From assembly GCF_000149955.1 (NCBI RefSeq), contig NC_030991.1, positions 413,295-477,294 of the forward strand: a stretch of 64,000 bases of DNA, written 5' to 3'. The DNA is from Fusarium oxysporum f. sp. lycopersici 4287. Lineage: Eukaryota > Ascomycota > Sordariomycetes > Hypocreales > Nectriaceae. Of this stretch, positions 21,431 to 32,548 are shown piece by piece. The translations under genes were made by a program, and so were the position numbers. The notes below the pieces were generated by a model. It did no database searches, was not told where the DNA came from, and saw only the letters and a program-made list of their open reading frames with translations. Position 1 is the first letter of the stretch. Every line of letters starts with the position of its first letter.

Positions 21431-23385
21431 GCTCTCTGATCCTGTCCGACTTCGTCACTGCCTATAGGTGGGCTAATGTAGGAGAAGGCAAGATCTGGCC
21501 TGCACGGTTCGATAGGGGAGGAAGTCGTAAAGAGTTGAAATGTCGCATGACTTGATTTCACATGAAGCTTCAGTAAAAAAGGGTGTCTAAGATGCATGAA
21601 CATCAAATGAGACATTATGACGCTAGGGCGCTTCTTGCCTTGATTGCTTTGATTGAGGATAGAGTCGAAAGACGGCTATGGGTTGTCAGCGATGGCCACT
21701 ACGAGAAATGTTGGATGACATAAGATCAAAAGGATGTTTCGGACGCAATAGCAAAAGGGCGAGGGTGAAAGCAATTGAACGTAAACTAGAGGTGGAACTG
21801 GGTTGCTAGCTTCCTCTACGCACCTCGAACTGGCTGCCTTTTTGTGTCCCAGTAATTAGAGCCCACTAAGGTTGGTCGCTATGTAAGCCGAGCAGTAAAG
21901 TTATTATAATAATAATAATAATAAAAAAATAAAAAAAGAATTTGGGCGCTATAGTATTACTATCCACCGGACGATGTTGATGGTTTGCTCAAGTGTCATA
22001 TTTATGCGAAATCCACCATTCCCCGACCGTTGACCCCCGCCGTTCAACCCATCCTTTCTCTAAGCCGCAGGTTCCTATAACCGGGCTGAGATATTCCCAC
22101 CATTCTGATAAATCGTCACAGGTGGCGTGATGGTGCAGAATCTTGGAGTGTCATCGTGGTGCCACTTTGAGAAGGGGGTCGTATGCTATGCGGTAGAATA
22201 GACTCTAAATCAAGATTAGAACTATGGTCTAGACTCCAACAGTTCAATCAACTCCCCTATTTGTTGATCTAGCATCGACTTGGGTTTAGTAATCACGTCG
22301 CAAATTTGTCTAGGTATACCCCTTTTAGGGTGTTAGTAATTACTTGTTTAATCGTTTTTCTCGAGATTTCTTTGAGATTTTGCTAAGAGACCCCTTCTAG
22401 TAAGTTCGCGCTAGATGAACATAGGGGATGGTTTATACTACATGCACATAAGCACGGGCTTCAAGCACCAAGTCCACCAGCATCAATATGCTTGTTTCGT
22501 TCTCTGCAATCTCGATCGACTGCCTGCCACCTCCCTCCCCCTTAGTCCAACCTCTGATGTACTCACGGCGATAAGGTGATTATGCAAGTCTCGAAAGACT
22601 TTTTTTTTTCATCCCCTATGATGGAAGTTGGTGCCTGGCTAATATGGTTTGGTCGCCGGTAAACGGACGTTTTGATCGCTGCTTACATACATGCAGGCAA
22701 TTGCCATTACTCGCGCCAGTTTTCCTTCATGACGCCTCAGACAGGGGATCCTTGCTGTAACGATCTAGAATGCTTAGAATCGGGAAGATCTGTATGCGTT
22801 TCGTTTCGATGCTTGAGATACGCAAAGTACTCTCTTCTTGGTTATCGTGGAAGGAACGAAGATATAGATTTGTTCCTGTCCCTTTGATCGGCATAGCCCT
22901 TTTCCAAAGTCACATCTTGGGAAGTGGGGCCAATCAAAATGCAGCAAACTCGAGGTACTTCACTTCTCACGCTTTTTGCACCTAAGTACCAAAAGCCCCA
23001 GTAATTGTTACAAATTGCTACATCACATAGCTTACAACCAAACCAAGTCTGCTTGTCATGACCGCCTCGGTACGTGCCTTGTGTATTCTCTGCTATCTCA
23101 TGTAGATAGCTTCTTTTTTGGCGTTTTCCTCGCGGCTGTCCTTGCCTTAAGCCCTTACAGGCTAAGCAATCAGAGTACTTATGCCGGTTGACATGATTGA
23201 TGCTCCTTTGTATGTGAACTAGGCATGCTTTGGTATCTTCGTCTTCCTCTACGCCTATGCGGTTTCTTTTCCGTGCCTGACTTTGCCTGTGCTATATGTT
23301 AAAGAGGGAGTTATATGTGCATTTCTTCCAATCCTTTGCAGTTGTAAACTGCTTCCATTTTGGGCGCCCTTTGCGTTGTAATATA
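21431..23385. other. Intergenic with simple repeats
   Basis: An (ATA)n microsatellite lies at about 21901-21930. Around 22925-23030 is the stretch resembling 2815-2930. No gene is recognised; the open frames at 22672-23191 show no family features. Confidence 0.3.
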
Positions 23386-25663
23386 CCATGCGATACTCCC
23401 TCCACCGATAAGCGAAAAAAAAAAAGAAAAAAGAAAAAAAAAAAAGGTCTCTCCATACAAAATACAGTTTTTCAACCTCATGAGAAAAACTTAACAAAAT
23501 TAGCAAAAATAAACTTGCTTTCAGTATTCAGGTCATAATTCAATATATTTTAATATCCTCTTGGTATTTTAGCTTCACGGCCTGTATGAGTGCGTACAGC
23601 GAGTAACTCTTTCGCCTCCGAGTTTGAGCTTTCTTCCTCTTCCATCCCTTCCACCTCAATTACATCCTCAACAGCCCCTGCCTCTTCAATTGCTTGATTT
23701 GGCTCGGAAATAGGTCTACCAGCCTCTAGAGCATCAGCTAAGGTCACGAACTTCTTGTTAGGATTAGGTATGGCCTTTCTCTTCTTGCCTCTACTCAACC
23801 GGCCGACTTCCTCCTCCATACGGGCGACTCATGCACTCACCAAGGCTATCTCTAGAGTTCCCCGCGATAAGCTGACTTAGCAGCATTGAAAGCTCTATTT
23901 TATAGTGGTTGGAAACCATTATAGTAATGAACTGCTAGGTAACAATAATAAATGTTGTTAAAAAAGCAGGTATCGATCCATTGATCCCGGATTTTGAGTC
24001 AGGGACATTTACGCTTCAGACCAGGCAGATGATCACGGATACATGGCTTCTACGGTCATCTGATATAATAAGCCTGGAATTAGACTTATCTTCTGGCCGG
24101 AATTGAGGCAGATAGACCTCCTTGAGCCACTCGACTGCAATATGGTCGTCGGTCGAGCCGTTGTCAGAAATGATGTAATATTAGTCGGCTATCTTCTTGA
24201 ATTCATTGGCAAACTATTTTTGCTGAAGTCCTTGGCTTTAAAATATAATTCCCGGTTTTAGAAGACGGCCATCTGCAGTCAGGACTTCGATAAAGTTAGT
24301 CTAAAGGCGGGGACTGAGAGCCTTTGAGGACGGCCTTCCTCTTCGGATCGCTACTGCCGATAACCAAGAAATCCAAGCCTAAATTCCGGAATGGATTATT
24401 GAATTTTATGATACAGACGTTAAATACCCACCAAATCCCGCTATGGTACCACCCTCGTCAATATTAACTGTGTTCTCAAGCTTGATCTAGCTATACTCGC
24501 GCTCCCGGATATCGAAGTGCTAATTAACAGCCATTGGGGTAAAAGAATTGAATTTAAGACCTCCTGGCGTTTCCCAATCTTCATGTCCATAACTGGATGG
24601 CGTTTCATGGACCTGGCTATCTAATACGCACTGACAGCCCTTTCCCGTGCCTCGCTGTCTTAAGAGCTCAGCGACGGTGGCGCGAACTTGGCTGTGAGAA
24701 GAAGCATAGCCCAAGGCATCTTGCTGAAGTGTCTAGGTAGCTGATCTGGATCCCTGAGACTTGGATAATAGTTGGGCAGGATGGGTGACCTCAGAGTTTG
24801 ATAGTATACTTCTTAATCAGCCCGAAAGAGTCGGCTGAGGGATATCATGCTTCTGGGCGGCTTGGTTATGGGAGAGGCCGTTATCTGTGATATATAATAT
24901 TTCTTTAATAATGCCATCTTCTGTATAAGACGCTCGAGTCATTTTGAAGGCGATTATGGAAGGCTGGTGTAGATAAAATTCCTGTCCCCTCAATTGTCGA
25001 AAGGCTCCCGAAAGTACCTTGCCCCACATGGCCCCGGTTACATGACAGGTCCATGAGGAGAACCTAATGACCTGAGACAAATTTACGCCTATGGCACAGC
25101 ATAAACTTGTCCGAAGGGGAAAAAGAAGCTAATTGCGTTGCTTTTTAGGGCCAGCGGGTTGGGTAGCCAAGGGCAAGAAGCTTAAGAAAGCCTTTGGCGC
25201 CGGTCAGCAATAATAAGAAGAAGTCTCAATTAAAGAGGAAGAGGCATCAATCAATTTGGGGGTGAGCAGTGTGATGTCGCGATTTGTAACTCAAAATACT
25301 GCTGGAACATCTATCGTAGGCTAATTTAGGTAGGGAATAATGTACCTTCAATTCTTGCATTTTAATTGGGCAGATATCCCTGGAGTGACCTGGCGGGAGC
25401 CTTTCGACAATTGAGGGGATAAGTTTTGGGGAGGACTGTTCGTGGAGGAGGCATTGATAGAACGACCAAACCGCTTACATACTGTAAAAAAGAATAGTAT
25501 AATACCAAACAGCATGAAACTCTTAATAAGACACAGCTTGTTTATGTAAATAAGTTCAATTTTAGCCAAGCATCGTACAATTGAAATTGAGCATTTTGTA
25601 TGGGGAAACTTTTTTTTTCGCTTATCGGTAGAGGAATCTTATCGGTGGAGGGGTATCGCATGG
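23386..25663 (-). mobile_element. Decayed pogo-like element with TIRs and TA duplication
   Basis: The ends CCATGCGATAC (23386) and GTATCGCATGG (to 25663) are inverted copies flanked by TA. The repeats extend with CTCCACCGATAAGCG, an A-tract and CCATACAAAAT; the right copy has an extra 17-bp unit (a second CTACCGATAAG). The transposase inside (minus strand, about 24942 down to 23550) is full of stops. The element is a sister type of the one at 27798-30033, sharing the CCAT start, the CCATACAAAAT word and the transposase family. Confidence 0.85.
23550..24942 (-). pseudogene. Pogo-like transposase remnant
   Basis: Fragments in order on the minus strand are the helix-turn-helix start (MTRASYTEDGIIKEILYITDNG, ATG 24942), GYASSHSQVRATVAELL (about 24700), VNIDEGGTIAGFGG with the first catalytic Asp (about 24430-24465), a SSDPKRKA piece, LTADGRLLKPGII, and the carboxy tail (GKKRKAIPNPNKKFVTLADALEAG to the stop at 23550). 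Many stops and frameshifts lie between them. Each piece aligns by eye with the transposase at 28104-29877. Confidence 0.85.
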
Positions 25664-26753
25664 TAACGCACATGTTATTTTGGAGCGGAAGGTGTGGGTA
25701 CTCAATACTGGATCATGTCTCGAGAACATATTTCTAACAAATCTGAGCCAATTTCGAACGTTGTGGTTGATTTCACAGGGTAGAGACGTCCAAAGGTGTA
25801 GTGAGGTGTGGCATTCGCTTGTCTTATGGAGTATGTTAGTAGATTTTATTAGGGAACCCCTAGTGGGCAGGCATGAATCTTCTCATATACGGACTTTGTG
25901 GCTATTGAAAGTGTGGTGGGTCTCGCAAATGTTAGATTGGCGGCTGGGAATTGTTAGATACGCGAGTAGGGTTAATATCCAATTAAAATAGGGTTAATTT
26001 TCACACTTGAGGATCAATCTCGTCCCCAGAAGCTCTTTCTTCTTCTTCTGTCCTTTTTGGTGTTTTCCCCGCTACCCGGTATTGATATATCCGGGGACCC
26101 ACAAAATACATGTTTCTTTTATCGAGGCGCTATCACTAATCCAACAGGAATGGGCTCCACTTCCCTTATTGCAATATTATTCTTGTATCCAAAAGAGGGG
26201 TGAAACCCCTCTTTGACAGACTGATCAAAGAATCAAGTCGACGATCAATAACATCACAACAATACACTCACCCCATCGTATTCGTGCGTACCTAACAGCA
26301 AACAATGCAACACATCACCGGTTTGGCCGTTAGAACGTTCTAGAATCAATCAGCGTCGATACTTTCCTAGGGTCGATCGGCCTCGATCTTACGACCTCTT
26401 TTTGCTCAGCCAATGAAGGGTCGCTTTCCCATGTCATACCAGATGGCTATTGATCGACGCCGGTGATGAAAGGTGGACATCCGTTATTTATCGGACCACT
26501 GTGATCTCCCAAAAATGCCACGTCATGCTTACCTCGGTGTCTGGCACGGTCAGATGAGTATAGAAATTGATTCTAATCGCATTCAAATAAGTGATGGCAA
26601 GGGCTGAACCCATGCACAGTCATCGTCAAGTAGGCCACCAGCATATAATTAGGGGTGTGGAACTGATGTTGCGTCAGGACCACTTCGTCTTCTATTTTAA
26701 GGGACCGTCTTCTATCCGCAAGCGCCTTGTACACTATCAGATCCATTTATAGG
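25664..26753. other. Intergenic
   Basis: No gene is recognised. A hairpin with an 8-bp stem (AGAGGGGT, GAA, ACCCCTCT) lies at about 26192-26211, and a heat-shock-element-like site at 26332-26346. Confidence 0.3.
26332..26346. promoter_or_regulatory. Candidate heat shock element
   Basis: Three alternating perfect units aGAAc gTTCt aGAAt match the heat shock factor consensus. It lies about 410 bp upstream of the ATG at 26754. Chance occurrence is possible. Confidence 0.4.
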
Positions 26754-27359
26754 ATGCCGCAGCAAACAGACATTCCATCAATTCCCGAGGTCAGCGAAGG
26801 AAATAAACAACAACACATGCCGCTGCCCCAAACGAATTCTCACATCTTGGTGACGACAGCCAGAACCGATAATACAACATTAATTGCTTCAATCACTAAC
26901 TGTAGTCGCAAGGCGCAGTTCAGCCAACCTATTGAATCTTCACAATTGTCCAAGAAGAACATACCACAAAGTGGAGCCTTTTCAAATCGTGGAGATGAAA
27001 GATGCAATGATAGAAATTGCATTACCGTGCATGACACGCCAATTTTGCCGCAACATCTCTTCTCTCCAACAAGCCAAATGCAAACACCAAGTCACCACAA
27101 TAGGACTGAAACGAATAAAAACATTTCAACAGCAGTATTACCACTTGCACTACTCTCACCGAACCAGAGCTTCATACGTATAACTGCAGCCCGGCATAGT
27201 AACGAATCAGAAATGGAACAGCATTCTATAGAAGATGAGGCTCTTGATAGGATCCGTAAAAATCTTACTCAGCTAGGGGTTGAATTGCAGGAGAATACCC
27301 GACAGCAGATTCGTTTTATCGGTGAAGCGGAGTGGGTGGATATTAAGCACGATGGGTGA
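26754..27359 (+). CDS. Uncharacterised low-complexity protein
   Basis: This is an open frame of 201 residues from ATG 26754 (the frame extends upstream only to a TTG). I do not recognise it. It is rich in Gln, Ser, Thr and Asn, with no membrane segment and no cysteine pattern. A short helical segment near the end (IEDEALDRIRKNLTQLGVELQENTRQQIRF) could form a coiled coil. Composition suggests a mostly disordered protein. An opposing frame (27273-27590, -) overlaps its end. It sits alone between two pogo-like elements, with a heat-shock-like site upstream. It may be a lineage-specific gene or a chance frame. Confidence 0.4.
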   Translation: MPQQTDIPSIPEVSEGNKQQHMPLPQTNSHILVTTARTDNTTLIASITNCSRKAQFSQPIESSQLSKKNIPQSGAFSNRGDERCNDRNCITVHDTPILPQHLFSPTSQMQTPSHHNRTETNKNISTAVLPLALLSPNQSFIRITAARHSNESEMEQHSIEDEALDRIRKNLTQLGVELQENTRQQIRFIGEAEWVDIKHDG

Positions 27360-27797
27360 TATTATAGACACCATAATAGCAGATCGCTTAAGCCATGTGT
27401 CAGAGACACACAATCTATTTCCTTCAACCCACATGCCCATATGGGAAGCCGGAAGCTGAGGTCCACCGGGTATGCGATATACCACATCATCGACAAGCTC
27501 TATGAATGATTCGTGGAACAGGGGTCGGGGGCAGATGTCTACTTTGCTCTTGCTTGGCGTGCCAGGTTCTTTTGACAATGTACCGCACAATCAACTCCTA
27601 CTGTACTAATTACCACTGGTAGGGCATGGCATCAGTGGGATGGCAACGATGAGCTTGAGTTTGTTTATAACTGTCGCCTTGATGTTTGGCAGTGGGTTTT
27701 TGTTGAGCTTGTTGCTTTTTTAGATGGAGGTTTCAGTGGATGTGGAGAGCGAAGATTCCCCGTTATCTTTGCTCTTACGCAACATACAAACATCATA
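27360..27797. other. Flank of pogo-like element
   Basis: A minus-strand frame at 27273-27590 (FIELVDDVVYRIPGGPQLPASHMGMW) looks protein-like but could not be placed. Nothing else was recognised. Confidence 0.25.
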
Positions 27798-30033
27798 CCA
27801 TCCAGGACCACCTAATGCATAACCCCACCTAATGCATAACCAAAATTTCGCTCCTCCCATACAAAATCCAAATTTTCAATTGCATTGTATTCGGCCAGGC
27901 ATGAAGATACTCGCGAACGAAGACCTGCACTATATTGCTTTTTTCATCGAATTTTCACGTCGGCTTGAATTTTTCCCGTTCCGCCCCGTAGCCTGGCTCT
28001 CTAGCCCTTTGAATTTTGTCGCATGTCACCTCATGTACCCTAGGCGACTCCATCCCCTCAAGCCGAACTTTCACCTAATTTACTCGCCACAACCCCTTTC
28101 GTAATGGTTCGCCGTTATTATACCGAAGATGACGTAGCTGAGGCTATATTCGACACCACCGATAGAGGCCTCTCACAGAATGAGGCGGCCCAGAAACGTG
28201 GAGTACCTCAGTGGACCATTTCGAGACGACTTTCCGGTCAAGCAAGCAGGAATAAACGTATCCAGGCCCACCCGCGTATTCCAAAGAGCCAGGAGGAGAC
28301 CCTCATTCGTTGGGTGCTGCGGCAAGAGTCTCTGGGCTAGGCTCCCTCGCACAGCCAGGTCCGCGCCTGTGTCGAGGCCATCCTCAAACAGCAAGGCGAT
28401 AACAAACCTTTAGGCAAGCACTGGACCACCAGGTTCGTCAAACGTCACCCAAAACTATCTACCAAGATTGGAAAACGTCAAGAAGCCGCCAGATTTGACC
28501 ACTTTACTCCGAAGGCGGTCAATTGGTACTTCGATATCAGGGAGAACAAGTACGGCTGGATCAAGCCTGAGAACACAGTTAACGTGGACGAGGGCGGTAT
28601 AATGGCGGGTTTCGGTAAGTCTTCTGCAAATACTCTATAGGCTTTTATAGGACATAGCTAATTGGTTGTCCATGAGGCCTGGACAGCCTCGTGATTGGGA
28701 GCTCTGACCCGAAGAAGAAGGCGATGTTGAAAGGCGTTCAGTCGCGCACCTGGACTTCGTTTATTGAGGCTGTCACCGTAACTGGCCGTGCTTTGAAACC
28801 CGGAATTATCTTTAAAGGAAAAGAGCTGCAGAAGCAGTGGTTTCTGAACGAATTCGAATTGATAGCGGACTGGCACTACATCACATCCCCGAACGGCTGG
28901 ACAGGCTGGACAGACAACCATATTGCTCTCGAGTGGTTGAAGGACGTTTATCTACCACAAACGGAGCCTCGTGATGCATCGGATGCGAGACTTATTATCC
29001 TTGACGGTCACGGGAGCCATGCGCAGGTGAGCATTTCGGTGTTTTCGCCGCTGAGTCATCCGCTATAGGGTCGCTGACGAGCAGTCAGGACGAGTGGATG
29101 GCTACGTGCTTTCTGAACAACGTCTACTGCTGTTACTTACCAGTACATTGTTCCCATGGTCTGCAGCCATTAGATAATGGGATTTTTAATGTCATCAAAT
29201 GTGCGTACCGGAAAGAACTCCAAAAGCTGGCTAGTTTGACCGATTCTGCGCCGGTTGACAAAGTCAACTTTATCCAGGCATATGCGAAAGCCAGGGAGGC
29301 GGGCATGAGGAAAGATATTATCTTATCCGGCTGGAGATTTACTGGAAATTGGCCTATAAATCGTCATAAGGCTCTAACACATCCTGAAATTCAACCGGAC
29401 AAAGAAAAACTGCTGGAAGAGTTCAAGACGCCGAGCCCTCCTCAACTGCACTCAGATGATACGCCGAAAACGAGTCGGCAAGTGAGGGAAATGGCCAAAC
29501 ACCGAAGCCGTCCGACCAGGCAGAAGTACAATAAGATCGCAAAGGGATTGGAAGCTTTAGAGATGAAGGTGGCCGTTCAGAATGCGCGGATTACTGGCCT
29601 CGAGGAGCAGATGGCCCAGGTGCGGCGAGGGAATCAAAGAAAGGCGGTACCAAACCCGAACCGACGATTCATGGCTCTGTCGGAGAATATAGCGGCTGGA
29701 GAAGCTCTTCCTGACTCAAAGGAGGCAGAAATTGAGGTGGACGTGGATGAGGAGGTCGAGTCGGTGATTGAGGTGGGTGTCAGGTCAGAGGACGAAAGTG
29801 ATGACTTTATGGTCGTAACAAAGCACTGCCAGCGCACACGCAGCGGTCGGGAGGTCAAAAAACCACGCGGACAGTAAAGTTTGAGCAATTTTCTAGAAAC
29901 TTCCTCCAAAGCCTCATTTATTAATTGAGAATCGGGCCTATTTTTGTGGATATCAAAATTTGGATTTTGTATGGGAGGAGCGAAATTTTGGTTATGCATT
30001 AGGTGGGGTTATGCGTTAGGTGGTCCTGGATGG
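27798..30033 (+). mobile_element. Pogo-like element with 79-bp TIRs, near-intact
   Basis: The first 79 bases (CCATCCAGGACCACCTAATG...) recur as an inverted copy ending at 30033 with a single mismatch; TA lies on both sides (27796-27797 and 30034-30035). Each terminal repeat contains a direct duplication of CACCTAATGCATAACC. The 2.24-kb element encodes one transposase (28104-29877) with two introns and one nonsense codon. The matching ends point to recent insertion. Confidence 0.92.
28104..29877 (+). pseudogene. Pogo-like DDE transposase, single nonsense codon
   Basis: This cut-and-paste transposase of the surrounding TIR element starts at ATG 28104 with a psq-type helix-turn-helix (YYTEDDVAEAIFDTTDRGLSQNEAAQKRGVPQ). 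A TAG at 28337-28339 replaces the Tyr that the sister copy keeps (GYASSHSQVRA versus G-stop-APSHSQVRA). The frame then continues without damage. One intron (GTAAGT near 28615, ending ATGAG near 28678) joins AGFG to LDSLVIG. A second (GTGAGCA...AGTCAG, about 29027-29087) joins GHGSHAQ to DEWMATCFL. Catalytic residues are Asp in NVDEGG, LIILDGHGSH and HGLQPLDNGIF. The tail has a coiled coil (EALEMKVAVQNARITGLEEQM), an acidic stretch and a basic end. One reading-frame lesion separates it from a full protein. Confidence 0.88.
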
Positions 30034-30904
30034 TATCACATTCACTTTAACCCTTTAAGCGCGCTCAGTGCGATACGCATGCATCTTAGACATGAGGAAT
30101 AACAACATCTTGGTGCGCCGGTGTCGGCGCGAAGTATCATCTGCAACTCGAAGCATTCGGACCAATCCAGGCCGGTTGATCTCTCCTCCAAGCCGTTACC
30201 TTGAGGGATACATCTGAAACTGTACGAAAAGCAAGCTGGATGAGTCCACACCGTGCTCATCGAAATCCAGCTCCTGCTGTGGCGCCATCCTTTTGCCATA
30301 GCTTCTAGACGGCTACTACGGCTAATCTTGAGGCGCTTCTGATGGTGGGTTGAATGTGTACTGTTGATGACGTACACTCGCTCGGCCGGCTCCAAAGGAG
30401 CTTGCGGGTACGCTCGGGGTTGACATTGTCAATGGGGTGGCGTGGGTAAGCGACGTGCTCCCGTTATATATATATTATACTGAAGCACCAGCCCACCTTG
30501 GCATCGCTAGGCATACTTGGTTTCAACATCCCATTATATGATACCCATCTTTGTCCTCTTCTAGCAAACTGTGCTCGACCCTGGAATGACTAGCTATGAC
30601 TATCCACTGAGTTTGCTCTGCCTAGTTGGGATCAAGGCAATAACCAGTATGAGGTAAGTCGACGCCTTCGACAGCACGACTCAGGCCAATTGCGGGTAAC
30701 GTTCGGTTTATTGCCACCCTCACTTATTCCTTAATTTGATTAATTTGCCATGGCTTCATGGCATCCGATACTCCTTCTTTTGTCAATCGCTAAGGCCAAA
30801 CTCACAGCTACTCTTAAACCAGGCTCTGTATACAGGTATGAAACACGCCCTACTATGATCGACGCTCCATCTGTACTGATGAATTATACGAGCTTGTGTC
30901 GTAG
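30034..30904. other. Intergenic, promoter of bHLH gene
   Basis: No gene is recognised at 30034-30750. A minus-strand open frame (30042-30395) has no family features. An (AT)n run (TATATATATTATA) lies near 30466-30480. The 5' exon of the downstream bHLH gene should lie in the right part (30750-30900), but its borders are unresolved. Confidence 0.3.
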
Positions 30905-31569
30905 GCACTCCGTATCAGATACAGGCTCTCGACTACTACGCAGAAAACACTAATCAATCCTTCTCACCACCTCTGCCCACGTCGGCCTACTCGCCCTCAG
31001 ATCAGTACACCATAAACCCCTTCCTCTCCCAACCCAACAGTCCCCTCAATGCCACCAGCGAACACCCTTTTCAATCTGGCTCTGCCATAAGCACAGAGAG
31101 CACGGACAAACATCAAATTCGTAGCCTATCAGTCACGGCAGACAAGGTTCCATCACCAGGGGGCCATAGCAACAGTAGCACTGGTGACGACAATGACATC
31201 AACAACATCAAGAACGAAAACAGCGGTAGCAGATTCGCCGACTTCAAACTCCGCTCAGCATCCCGCAAGCCCAAGAGATCTCGCAAGAAACCGGCTCCTT
31301 CCTTACAGGCTCGGGAATGCCATAACGAGGTCGAGAAGCAGTACCGCACACGTTTGAAACTGCGTTTTGAGAACTTGCTTGCCGTCTTGCAAGCGTCACG
31401 CACGAATAATGATGGTCTGAGCGGAGTCAACGTACCAAACGCAGGGTACGTCTTTAGTAGAGGTGAAGTTTTGGACGCAGCGATCTATCGTATCTTAGCG
31501 TTAAAGAAGGAAAACGATAAGCTATCATCAAGAGTGAAACAACTAACCCATGGAGCGGCGGTAGGGTAG
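30905..31569 (+). CDS. bHLH transcription factor, paralogue of 20954-21430
   Basis: This bHLH factor's last large exon is open from an acceptor TCGTAG at 30904 to the stop at 31569. It starts with a Ser/Thr/Pro/Asn-rich activation-type region (NPFLSQPNSPLNATSEH). The linker SASRKPKRSRKKP then leads to the basic region ARECHNEVEKQYRTRLKLRFENLL, the loop, and helix 2 FSRGEVLDAAIYRILALKKENDKL. The SREBP-type Tyr is kept. It shares the SASRKPKR block, the bHLH and the final AVG with the gene at 20954, so they are paralogues on opposite strands 9.5 kb apart. The first exon is not settled: an ATG at 30750 with a GTATGA donor near 30836 is possible, but its phase does not fit this acceptor. Confidence 0.7.
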
Positions 31570-31889
31570 ATACATTCAGCTTAATTAAAACAGCTGCCAA
31601 CTCTAATCTACATAATGTCTTTACCCCTGAACAGGATATATAAACTCACAATTAAGTTTGGCTTTTGACAGGGCTATCATCAGTTACATGAGGCAGTGCA
31701 TCTCACATTCCCGGCCACTCGTCTCTCACGTGTGAGTGTTGCATCAATCAGATGACACTTAATATTCGCATGGCCAGTAGAGGGATTTGAAGTTATTTGA
31801 TTCCCAGAAGTCAGCCACTCAACGCCGCCATTAACTAATGGGAGTAACTAGCAGCACGATGGATGACTCGAGATCGTCGATGAACTCTG
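31570..31889. other. Intergenic, nothing recognised
   Basis: This short spacer lies between the bHLH gene and the NLR-type remnant. The conserved upstream part of the hydrolase domain (the HG-type oxyanion region) is not found here. Confidence 0.3.
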
Positions 31890-32548
31890 AAAGACCCTTG
31901 CGTGCTCCCGAGGAAGGTCCCAAAATCCTCAACCATTGTTTACAATTGTGAATCGAGATGGCAGGCAAATGCCCCCAGGTCTAAGCTCCAACTCTGCGGG
32001 GATGATTTTGTTTGCACCTTGCACGCTTTCTGCGAAGGGTTACAGGGCCGTCCGGCGGCCTTTGTCGGACGTAGCCTCGGCGGCCTCGTAATTCAGCATG
32101 AGAGTCCCGAAATGTTCTCGCTTCATCCTCACTGACAATGCCGTCCTTGTTGCGTACGGCACTCTTATTTGCAGATCGTGATGACGACTTTGGATACCTT
32201 CCCAAATGTACATCTGCCTTCAGGGCGCTCAGATCGCCCTTCAGAGGCACAAAAATGTATAGAGTAGCCAACTTTGTTGTCAGTCTGACGTTTCTAGCTG
32301 GCTCTCATTGTGGTGGGCTAAAGGCATTGAGATATGACAACCAGCTCCTACGAGATAAGCTACAGGAGTTCTGTCGGCTTTGGGAGTCCACCTCTATCTC
32401 CACGTGTTGGTTCTTCGAAGACTCGATACGAACTATGGAAGGCGGTTTTGGCTACCAGGAGTGTTTTGAGGAATGGTATGTATTGACGATGAAGCTAGGG
32501 ATGCAGTTTCTGACAATAAAACAGGTTGTTTCGGAAGAGTCTGCATAA
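31890..32548 (+). pseudogene. Remnant of an NLR-type N-terminal serine hydrolase domain
   Basis: The frame from about 31897 reads LPRKVPKSSTIVYNCESRWQANAPRSKL, then GRPAAFVGRSLGGLVIQH, the nucleophile-elbow GxSxG of the alpha/beta hydrolase-like domain found at the front of many fungal NACHT/NB-ARC proteins. It breaks at about 32100. The family sequence resumes in another frame from about 32150 (ALLFADRDDDFGYLPKCTSAFRAL, FLAGSHCGGLKALRYDNQLLRDKL) to a stop at 32548. An odd intron (GTCCCG to TTTGCAG) could bridge the break, but a frameshift fits as well. The start, the rest of the hydrolase, the NACHT domain and the repeats are absent. Intact proteins of this kind act in heterokaryon incompatibility and non-self sensing. 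Confidence 0.65.

Noticed and set aside
26192..26235. Hairpin AGAGGGGT-GAA-ACCCCTCT followed by CTGA and T, resembling a Helitron 3' end
   Set aside because: It is 20 kb from the Helitron gene, and a 5' partner and copies elsewhere were not seen; it may be chance.
27273..27590. Minus-strand frame with protein-like text (VYRIPGGPQLPASHMGMW)
   Set aside because: No family could be assigned and it overlaps another frame; kept only as a note.
30042..30395. Minus-strand 117-residue frame next to the pogo-like element
   Set aside because: No motifs; other frames look equally protein-like, so no call was made.
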